Shown here: one piece after another, positions 25,201-32,739 of the stretch
Numbering within the stretch: the stretch's first letter is position 1
Layout: each line of letters begins with the position of its first letter
Assembly: GCA_028821775.1 (NCBI GenBank)
Contig: JAPKFB010000045.1
Location: 1 to 40,881 of the forward strand
DNA length: 40,881 nt
Source of the DNA: Roseibacillus sp.
GTDB taxonomy: Bacteria; Verrucomicrobiota; Verrucomicrobiia; Verrucomicrobiales; Akkermansiaceae
Reading direction: 5' to 3'
Notes under the pieces: generated by a model
What the model was told of the DNA's origin: nothing
Database searches by the model: none
The model's input: the letters and a program-made list of their open reading frames with translations, nothing else
Program-made: the position numbers and the translations under genes

Positions 25201-26526
25201 ATGAACAACCACGAGTTTAACAAACAAGATGAGCTGACCCGGCGTCAGATCATGATCAACTCCGCACGAGCTTATCTTGGAGTGTCGGTGGCTCCTTTGC
25301 TCGGCGGTTCGCTCGCTACCGGGGCGATTGGTGCTACCAAAAAGGCCAGCGGACCCGGCAAACTTGCTGAACACGTCATCTTCCTGAACATGGCCGGAGG
25401 GATGAGTCACATCGACACCTTCGATCCCAAGCCCAAGAACAAGGAAGTGGCCGGACCAGTGGAGGCGATTGGCACCAATGGCGATTTTGAGTTGTCGCAG
25501 TACCTGCCCATGTGTGCAGAGGTCGCCGATCGGATGTGCGTCATTCGGTCCACCTCGTCCAAGCAGGGTGCACACGACCAAGGTCAGTATCTGCTGCATC
25601 GCAGCTACTCGCCCCGAGGCACCATCGTCCATCCCGCGATCGGGTCTTGGATTGTGCGTCACAAGGGCCGCAAGAACACCACCCTTCCGGGATTTGTGAC
25701 CGTTGGTTCCAACCCGAAGAATGCCTCCGCGGGATTTTTCGGCGCCCAGTTTCAAGGCGTGCCCTTGGGCAGCCCGGGAGATGGTCTCAAGGACTCCAAG
25801 CGCCCGAACACGGTGAGTGAAGAGGACTTCAACCGTCGACTTGCCATTGCGGATGCCCTCAACAAGGACTTTCAAGAGAAGTTCAAGTCGCCGGACGTGA
25901 AGTCCTACGACACTCTCTATGATGAAGCGACCAAGCTCATGAAGAGCGAGGACCTCAAAGCGTTCGAAATTAGTCGTGAGCCCAGCAAGACTCGCGCTCT
26001 CTACGGCAACGATCGTTTTGGTCAAGGTTGCCTGCTTGCTCGGCGTCTCGTTGAAGTTGGGGTGCGCTTCGTCGAAGTCGCCCTCGGTGGATGGGACACC
26101 CACTACGACAACTTCACCAAGGTGGAGTCTCGCGCCGCGATCCTCGACAAGGGCTTCGCTGCTCTCCTCAAGGACCTTGAAGACAAGGGTCTCCTGGAGT
26201 CGACGCTCGTGGTGATCGGATCCGAGTTTGGGCGCACGCCACACATCGTGACCGAGCACAGCAATGGTCGCGATCACCATCCGTCCTGCTTCTCGACGGT
26301 CATGGCCGGAGCGGGAATCAGAGGTGGCACGACCTACGGCACGTCCGACAAGGAGGGGCGCAAGCCCGCCGACAAGCCGGTCAGTGTGCAGGACATCAAC
26401 GCCACCATCGGTTATGCGTTGGGAATCGACTCCCAGAAGATTCTCCATTCGCCGAGTGGCCGTCCGTTCCGGATGGCGGGTGCCGAGAAGGAACTCGGAA
26501 ACCCCATTGAGGATATCTTCATCTAG
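25201..26526 (+). CDS. DUF1501 family exported protein
   Basis: The 441-residue protein begins with a Tat-like signal (TRRQIMINSARAYLG at 13-27, then a Gly/Ala-rich run to about 45). Family landmarks are all present: GGMSHIDTFDPKP near 70-80, LGGWDTHYDNF, GSEFGRTP, GRDHHPSCFSTVMAG, and a C-terminal IGYALGID segment. It follows the DUF1549/DUF1553 gene in one operon and is closed by a strong terminator 30 bases after its stop. Compared with the DUF1501 protein at 1402 it is shorter (441 against 498) and distinct in sequence, so the two pairs are old paralogous sets. Confidence 0.92.
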   Translation: MNNHEFNKQDELTRRQIMINSARAYLGVSVAPLLGGSLATGAIGATKKASGPGKLAEHVIFLNMAGGMSHIDTFDPKPKNKEVAGPVEAIGTNGDFELSQYLPMCAEVADRMCVIRSTSSKQGAHDQGQYLLHRSYSPRGTIVHPAIGSWIVRHKGRKNTTLPGFVTVGSNPKNASAGFFGAQFQGVPLGSPGDGLKDSKRPNTVSEEDFNRRLAIADALNKDFQEKFKSPDVKSYDTLYDEATKLMKSEDLKAFEISREPSKTRALYGNDRFGQGCLLARRLVEVGVRFVEVALGGWDTHYDNFTKVESRAAILDKGFAALLKDLEDKGLLESTLVVIGSEFGRTPHIVTEHSNGRDHHPSCFSTVMAGAGIRGGTTYGTSDKEGRKPADKPVSVQDINATIGYALGIDSQKILHSPSGRPFRMAGAEKELGNPIEDIFI

Positions 26527-26555
26527 GTCGCGCTTCGCGAAACAGATTTTCAAAG

Positions 26556-26582
26556 GCGCCGCAGGGATGCGGCGCTTTTTTT
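26556..26582 (+). terminator. Rho-independent terminator of the DUF1549/DUF1501 operon
   Basis: GCGCCGCA pairs perfectly with TGCGGCGC around a GGGA loop and is followed by seven Ts (26576-26582). It starts 30 bases after the DUF1501 stop codon. Confidence 0.93.
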
Positions 26583-26914
26583 GTGGAGGGCGGCCGTGGG
26601 CGAGCACTCATGGCTCGAGTGCCCGGCTGCATCTCGCTCAAGAGTGCTTTTTGGCGGAGTTGCGTTTCAGCCTGACGGCTGGACGGGGGAGTGAATGGGA
26701 TCCGTCCAATTTGAGAGGTTGCACATGGCAGGCACAAACACTGAAAAAATTACCTGCATTTTTTATTGCGGGAAGGGGAAAGCGGTGACATTGTCTAACA
26801 AAGGTGAAATATCAATCTACCTGGCCTACCCGATTTTCCGACTCCGAGGGGAGGGACGTGCGGATGATGATCCGGTCAGATTTTTCTGCACCCCTCTTGG
26901 TTGATGGGGCACCC

Positions 26915-26932
26915 CCCAGCAGCACTGCTGGG
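26915..26932 (+). other. Short stem-loop in the DUF1501-deoC gap
   Basis: CCCAGCA and TGCTGGG pair perfectly around a GCAC loop. It lies 49 bases before the strong terminator hairpin and may be part of the same transcript. Confidence 0.35.
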
Positions 26933-26981
26933 ACCAGGTCGGGCCAAGGAACAAATTTCTGAGGCGAGTGCGTTGTGCGAT

Positions 26982-27015
26982 AAAAAGAGGGTGGTTTTCG
27001 GACCACCCTCTTTTT
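26982..27015. terminator. Bidirectional intrinsic terminator
   Basis: AAAAAGAGGGTGGT and ACCACCCTCTTTTT are perfect 14-base reverse complements around a 6-base loop (TTTCGG). The A/T ends give a T tract on both strands, so it can stop transcription from either side. No gene ends close by on either strand. Confidence 0.85.
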
Positions 27016-27141
27016 CGTGGTCAGTGGCGGGAGCTTGGCGAGAGGAATGGAGCAGATTGGGGGGTTCGGAACTCACGATCGGTCGGTCCTTCCTAACGCC
27101 TTGTCCTTGCAGGAGCTCGGCTCTAGATTCCCAACCGGTTC

Positions 27142-28053
27142 ATGTCCACCCCTCCCATATTCCCGGATCTCCGTATCCTCTCGACCATTGATCAGGTTGG
27201 GGTGGAGGAGCGTGCACAACGTTTTCAGGCACGCAGCATCAAGAAGGAGAGCAAGCTCTCGGCCTTGAAGTTGGCGATCACGATGTTGGACGTGACCACG
27301 CTGGAAGGAAAAGACAGCCCGGGGAAAGTGCGACAGATGTGTGCCAAGGCGATGCGGCCCTTGCCGGAGGATCCTTCCATTGGTCCCGCGTCCGCAGTGT
27401 GTGTGTATCCACGGTTGGTGCGGGTGGCCAAGGAAGCGGTGGGAGAGAGTGGGGTGAAGGTGGCCAGTGTTGCCACGGCCTTTCCCAGCGGGCAAAGCCG
27501 GATGAAGGAACGCCTCTCGGAGATTCGTTATGCCGTGGGGGCGGGCGCGGATGAGATCGACATGGTGATCTCGCGTGGAAAGCTGTTGCACGGTGAGTTT
27601 CGCGGCATCTTCGACGAAGTGGTTCGCTGCAAGGAGGCCTGCGGGGAGGCCCACCTGAAGGTGATCCTCGAAACAGGTGAGTTGCAGACCTATGACACCG
27701 TGCGGGTGGCGAGCGAGATCGCGATGGCGGCAGGGGCAGACTTTATCAAAACCTCCACCGGCAAAGTGCAGCCCGCTGCGACCTTGCCCGTGACGCTCGT
27801 GATGCTGGAGGCGATTCAGGATTTTCACGACCGCACCGGCCGGATGGTGGGAATGAAGCCGGCGGGCGGAATCGGCAATGCCAAGTTGGCGCTTCAGTAT
27901 CTTGTGATGGTGAAGGAGACCCTTGGCAAGGCGTGGTTGACCAAGGAGAAGTTTCGTTTTGGAGCGAGTTCCTTGACGAATGATTTGCTCATGCAGATTC
28001 GTAAACAGCAAACCGGTCGTTATCAGTCGGCCGACTACTTTAGCAAAGATTGA
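27142..28053 (+). CDS. deoC: Deoxyribose-phosphate aldolase
   Basis: DeoC splits 2-deoxyribose-5-phosphate into glyceraldehyde-3-phosphate and acetaldehyde in deoxynucleoside breakdown. The 303-residue protein is the long form, with an N-terminal extension of about 40 residues. Catalytic residues are in place: Asp140 in ADEIDMVI, the Schiff-base Lys203 in ADFIKTSTGK, and Lys239 in VGMKPAGGI, matching the Asp102/Lys167/Lys201 set of E. coli. The stop overlaps the next gene's ATG (TGATG at 28051-28055), so it is coupled to an aldehyde dehydrogenase that could remove the acetaldehyde. The ATG at 27142 has no clear ribosome binding site. Confidence 0.96.
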   Translation: MSTPPIFPDLRILSTIDQVGVEERAQRFQARSIKKESKLSALKLAITMLDVTTLEGKDSPGKVRQMCAKAMRPLPEDPSIGPASAVCVYPRLVRVAKEAVGESGVKVASVATAFPSGQSRMKERLSEIRYAVGAGADEIDMVISRGKLLHGEFRGIFDEVVRCKEACGEAHLKVILETGELQTYDTVRVASEIAMAAGADFIKTSTGKVQPAATLPVTLVMLEAIQDFHDRTGRMVGMKPAGGIGNAKLALQYLVMVKETLGKAWLTKEKFRFGASSLTNDLLMQIRKQQTGRYQSADYFSKD

Positions 28054-29570
28054 TGCCAGAAGGACCGGGAGAAGGAACCGCGGGAAGTTCCGCCAAGCGC
28101 ACCACGAAGAAGGCGAATTCGCACGACTTTGTGGAAGGGGACTGCTATGCACCGGCGCCCGAGAACACCGATCATGTTTCCCTGAAGAGGAGCTACGATC
28201 TGTTCATTGGCGGGAAATGGGTGCGAGCCCCGAAGAAGTTCGAGACCATCAACCCCGCGACCGAGGAGGTCATTGCAGAGGTTGGCGAGGCGGGGCCCAA
28301 GATGGTCAATCGGGCGGTGGGAGCGGCGCGGGATGCTTATGAGAAGACTTGGTCTAAGATGCCCGGACGGGAACGCGGGAAGTATCTCTATCGGCTGGCG
28401 CGCTTGATCCAGGAGCGCTCCCGGGAGTTTGCGGTGGTGGAAACGATGGATGGCGGGAAACCCATCCGGGAGAGTCGCGACATCGATTTGCCGTTGGTGG
28501 CCGCCCATTTTTTCTACTACGCCGGGTGGGCCGACAAGCTGGAGTATGCCTTTCCCGGTCGCAAAGCCCGTCCCCTTGGAGTTGCCGGGCAGATCATTCC
28601 CTGGAATTTTCCGCTCCTGATGGCGGCTTGGAAACTGGCTCCGGCATTGGCCGCCGGAAACACGGTGGTGCTCAAGCCCGCGGAGACCACTCCCCTCACG
28701 GCCTTGTTGCTCGCCGAACTGATCGAAGAAGCGGATTTCCCCCCCGGCGTGGTGAACGTGATCACGGGGGCAGGCAGGACCGGGCAAAACCTGGTGCAGC
28801 ACGAGGGCATCGACAAGGTGGCCTTCACAGGATCCACGGCGGTGGGGAAGCTCATTCAGAAGACCCTCGCGGGGACGGGCAAACGATTCACCCTTGAGCT
28901 TGGAGGCAAGGCCGCCAACATCATCTTTGACGACGCGCCGATCAACCAGGCGGTGGAGGGAATCGTCAATGGGATCTTCTTCAACCAGGGACATGTGTGT
29001 TGCGCGGGGTCGCGACTCTTCGTTCAGGAAGGTCTCGTCGACACCGTGGTACGGAAGTTGAAGCGTCGGATGGAGAGCTTGGTGCTGGGGGATCCGCTCG
29101 ACAAGAACACCGACATCGGAGCGATCAACTCCCCGGAGCAGCTGACACGGATTCAGGGGCTGGTTGACAGCGGCAGGGAGCAGGGCGCGAAGTGTTGGCA
29201 AAGCAGCCAGAAGATTCCCGGCAAGGGAAACTGGTTCAAGCCCACCATCTTTACAGATTGTGCCCAGAGTCATCGTATCGTGCAGGAAGAGGTGTTCGGC
29301 CCGGTGCTTGCGGTTCAGAGCTTCCGCACGCCGGAAGAGGCGTTGGAGAAGGCCAACAACACGCCCTACGGATTGAGTGGAGGGGTGTGGACGGACAAGG
29401 GCTCAAAGATATTCAAGATCACCAGTCAGCTGCGCGCCGGTGTTCTTTGGGCCAATACCTTCAACAAGTTTGATCCGAGCTCACCGTTCGGCGGATACAA
29501 GGAGAGTGGGATGGGTCGCGAAGGAGGACTGCATGGCCTGGGTGCCTATGTGCAATTGAGTGGCAGGTAG
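28053..29570 (+). CDS. Aldehyde dehydrogenase (ALDH16 N-terminal-type)
   Basis: The 505-residue enzyme is a complete NAD(P)-dependent aldehyde dehydrogenase. It has the oxyanion Asn in IIPWNFP, the general base Glu282 in LELGGK, and the nucleophile Cys316 in GHVCCAGSR, spaced 34 residues apart as usual. The EEVFGPVL and SPFGGYKESGMGREGG blocks complete the family. Its first 45 residues are an extra Ser/Thr/Lys-rich extension. Context (coupled to deoC by TGATG, followed by a dead ALDH half-gene) suggests it oxidises acetaldehyde from the DeoC reaction. Together with the next gene it has the size and order of ALDH16 enzymes. A TTG three bases upstream at 28050 is in frame but redundant. Confidence 0.93.
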   Translation: MPEGPGEGTAGSSAKRTTKKANSHDFVEGDCYAPAPENTDHVSLKRSYDLFIGGKWVRAPKKFETINPATEEVIAEVGEAGPKMVNRAVGAARDAYEKTWSKMPGRERGKYLYRLARLIQERSREFAVVETMDGGKPIRESRDIDLPLVAAHFFYYAGWADKLEYAFPGRKARPLGVAGQIIPWNFPLLMAAWKLAPALAAGNTVVLKPAETTPLTALLLAELIEEADFPPGVVNVITGAGRTGQNLVQHEGIDKVAFTGSTAVGKLIQKTLAGTGKRFTLELGGKAANIIFDDAPINQAVEGIVNGIFFNQGHVCCAGSRLFVQEGLVDTVVRKLKRRMESLVLGDPLDKNTDIGAINSPEQLTRIQGLVDSGREQGAKCWQSSQKIPGKGNWFKPTIFTDCAQSHRIVQEEVFGPVLAVQSFRTPEEALEKANNTPYGLSGGVWTDKGSKIFKITSQLRAGVLWANTFNKFDPSSPFGGYKESGMGREGGLHGLGAYVQLSGR

Positions 29571-29624
29571 GGTGAAGCAAGGAGCAAGAAGAAGAGCTGA
29601 AGATCCAGGATAGAACATCGAATC

Positions 29625-30473
29625 ATGAGCCGTCTGACCGTTAACAAAACCTACAAGCTCTACATTGGAGGCAAGTTTCCGCGCACGGAGTCGGGCCGTT
29701 ACTATGAGCTGAAGGGGAAGAAGGGCAACCTGCTCGCCAATGTTTCCCACGGAAGCCGCAAGGACTTCAGAAATGCGGTGGTGGCGGCCCGCAAGTCCTT
29801 CCGGGGATGGTGGGAGGCGAATGCGTATCTGCGGGGCCAGATTCTCTATCGGATTGCCGAGATTCTGGAAGGGCGCGCCGAGCAGTTTGAAGATGAGCTT
29901 CGGGCCCAGGGGAGCACTCCGGCTGCGGCCCGGAAGGAGGTCCTCAAGGCCATTGACCTCTTTGTTCACTACGCGGGCTGGAGCGACAAATTCCAGGCCC
30001 TCTTTTCCTCTGTTAATCCGGTCGCGAGTCCTCATTTCAATTTCTCGGTACCCGAACCGACGGGTGTTGTTGCGGCGGTCGCGCCGGAGCGCAGTGGGCT
30101 GCTTGGTCTCTCCTCAGTGATCGCACCGATCATTGTGGGGGGCAACAGCGGGGTCGTGCTCGCATCGCAGAGCAGGCCGCTTTGTTCCGTCACCCTCGCC
30201 GAGGTAATCAACAGTTCAGATCTCCCCGGCGGGGTGGTCAATATTCTCACCGGGATGCGCGACGAATTACTCCCTCATCTGAGCAGTCACATGGATGTCA
30301 ACGCCCTCCTTCTCTGCTCGGACGATCCGGCGGAGCAAAAGCTGGTGCAAGGAGAGGCCGTCGAGAATGTGAAGCGAGTCAGGTTGCACCCCGATGCGCC
30401 CCTCGACGAGAGCCCCTACCACATCCTCGACTTTCAGGAAATCAAGACCACTTGGCACCCTGTTGGGGTATAG
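29625..30473 (+). CDS. Catalytically dead aldehyde dehydrogenase half-protein (ALDH16 C-terminal-like)
   Basis: The 282-residue protein follows the coenzyme-binding half of an aldehyde dehydrogenase. YKLYIGGKFPRTESGRYYEL begins it, then FVHYAGWSDKFQAL (parallel to FYYAGWADKLEYA in the gene before), PTGVVAAVAPERSGLLGL in place of the PWNFP block, and LPGGVVNILTG. The catalytic domain is absent: there is no ELGG glutamate and no nucleophilic Cys block; the chain ends with a distinct tail (SPYHILDFQEIKTTWHPVGV). The tail and clean stop argue against a simple decay product. It lies 54 bases after the active gene. In ALDH16 proteins a truncated second ALDH domain of this kind is fused to the active one, so this is probably its structural or dimerisation partner encoded separately. 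Confidence 0.85.
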   Translation: MSRLTVNKTYKLYIGGKFPRTESGRYYELKGKKGNLLANVSHGSRKDFRNAVVAARKSFRGWWEANAYLRGQILYRIAEILEGRAEQFEDELRAQGSTPAAARKEVLKAIDLFVHYAGWSDKFQALFSSVNPVASPHFNFSVPEPTGVVAAVAPERSGLLGLSSVIAPIIVGGNSGVVLASQSRPLCSVTLAEVINSSDLPGGVVNILTGMRDELLPHLSSHMDVNALLLCSDDPAEQKLVQGEAVENVKRVRLHPDAPLDESPYHILDFQEIKTTWHPVGV

Positions 30474-30664
30474 CGATCAGGGCACTTGGTCTTAGCGGCC
30501 GGAGGGTGCGATGGAGCCGAGTCGGAGGCCAGGTCAAGGGGAGGACGGTGCGGGGGAGAAAATTATTTTACCGTTTCTGACGGGTTTCTCCTGAATCGTG
30601 GCCTCGGTTGTTGAGGAGAGCACGCTCTCTGAAAAATCACCTTGAGAAATCATGAGTAACCGGA

Positions 30665-30678
30665 GCGTAGTGCTACGC
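30665..30678 (+). promoter_or_regulatory. Palindrome immediately before the MoxR gene start
   Basis: GCGTAG and CTACGC form a perfect 6-base inverted repeat around TG, ending two bases before the ATG at 30681 (a second ATG follows at 30687). It replaces the usual ribosome binding site position. It may be an operator or a translation-limiting structure; the function is inferred from position. Confidence 0.3.
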
Positions 30679-30680
30679 CT

Positions 30681-31688
<1,008 letters not shown>

Positions 31689-31755
31689 CAATCGATCCTT
31701 GGTGGCTATTTACTGGTTATTGGGAAGGGAACGCGTGGCAGCAGACTAGACCTCC

Positions 31756-32694
31756 ATGTCCTCACTCAAAGTTCCTGAATCCATGCGTCTCCTTCCGGAG
31801 GAAACCATGAGCGTGATGCGCCGGCTCGAGTGGCTGGCACGCAAACGGATGCAAGGAACCCTGACCGGAAAGCACACCAGCCCGGACAAGGGTTTCTCGG
31901 TCGAATTTGCGGAGCATCGCGAGTACACCCCCGGCGATGATCCCCGCAATTTGGACTGGCGCGTGATGGCGAAGAGTGACCGCAACGTCATCAAGCAGTT
32001 TATTGAGGAAACCAATCTGCGCGCCACCCTGGCGGTCGACATTTCCGGTTCCATGGCATTTCGCGGGGAAGAGGCGGCCTCGGTGGAGGGCGAAGTATTG
32101 TCGAAGTTTTCCTATGCGCGTTATCTGGCGGCGGCACTGAGTTACCTCTTCATCAAGCAGGGGGACGCCGCGGGTCTGGTCACCTTCGACAACGAAGTGA
32201 AATCCTATCTTCGGACCGGCAGTCGACCCAGCCAAGTGCGTAGAATCGTCGATACCCTGCATCAAGCGGAGCCCGGGGCGGAGACCAAGGTTGCCTCCGT
32301 GTTGCATGAGGTGGCGGAACGGGTTCACAAGCGCGGACTGGTCATTCTCATCAGTGATCTTTTCGACGACCCGAAGGACATTGTTGAGGCGTTACATCAT
32401 TTTGACTATCGCCAACATGAGCTGGTCATCTTCCACGTCCTGGCGGATGAGGAACTGACCTTTCCGTTCAAGAATTTTCAGCGATTTCGTGATCTCGAGG
32501 GCGTGGAGCCCATGTTGCGGATCGATCCCCAGGCGGTGCGGGCAGCCTACTTGGAACGTGTCCGCGAATTTGTGAAGACGATGGAAGTCGCCAGCGGAAA
32601 CCTGCGGGCTGACTATGTGCCGGTTAATACCAAGACGCCCTTGCGGGAAACCCTCTTGCGCTATCTGGGACGGAGGATCCATTCCAAGAGATGA
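31756..32694 (+). CDS. DUF58 (vWA-like) protein of the MoxR operon
   Basis: The 312-residue cytoplasmic protein carries the DUF58 signature (KGFSVEFAEHREYTPGDDPRNLDWRVMAK at about 46-74) followed by a von Willebrand A-like domain. The metal-dependent adhesion motif DISGS is present (Asp95, Ser97, Ser99), and a second acidic patch ILISDLFDDPKDI sits near 195-207. DUF58 proteins are encoded beside MoxR ATPases almost everywhere and probably link the ATPase to its substrate. No membrane span is seen, unlike many DUF58 proteins. The gap to the next gene is 45 bases. Confidence 0.93.
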   Translation: MSSLKVPESMRLLPEETMSVMRRLEWLARKRMQGTLTGKHTSPDKGFSVEFAEHREYTPGDDPRNLDWRVMAKSDRNVIKQFIEETNLRATLAVDISGSMAFRGEEAASVEGEVLSKFSYARYLAAALSYLFIKQGDAAGLVTFDNEVKSYLRTGSRPSQVRRIVDTLHQAEPGAETKVASVLHEVAERVHKRGLVILISDLFDDPKDIVEALHHFDYRQHELVIFHVLADEELTFPFKNFQRFRDLEGVEPMLRIDPQAVRAAYLERVREFVKTMEVASGNLRADYVPVNTKTPLRETLLRYLGRRIHSKR

Positions 32695-32739
32695 TGAGGT
32701 CAGTTTCTGATTCACGACAACTGAGGACGGCTCACGGAG

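Larger units (their letters stand above)
26583..27141. other. Intergenic region between the DUF1501 and deoC genes
   Basis: No convincing protein gene is present; a 69-codon frame at 26695-26904 has no recognisable motif. The stretch 26730-26830 is AT-rich. Two RNA-like structures stand out: a 7-base stem at 26915-26932 and a 14-base terminator hairpin at 26982-27015. Since the upstream operon already ends at 26582, the second terminator suggests an independent transcript in between, or protection of the deoC operon from read-through. A weak -35/-10 pair for deoC (TTGTCC at 27101, TAGATT at 27124, 17-base spacer) is possible. Confidence 0.4.

Noticed and set aside
26910..26990. Possible signal recognition particle RNA, because of a GACCAGGTCGGGCC stretch
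   Set aside because: The universally conserved SRP core with GGAAGGAAGCAGC is missing and the flanks do not pair in the right way.
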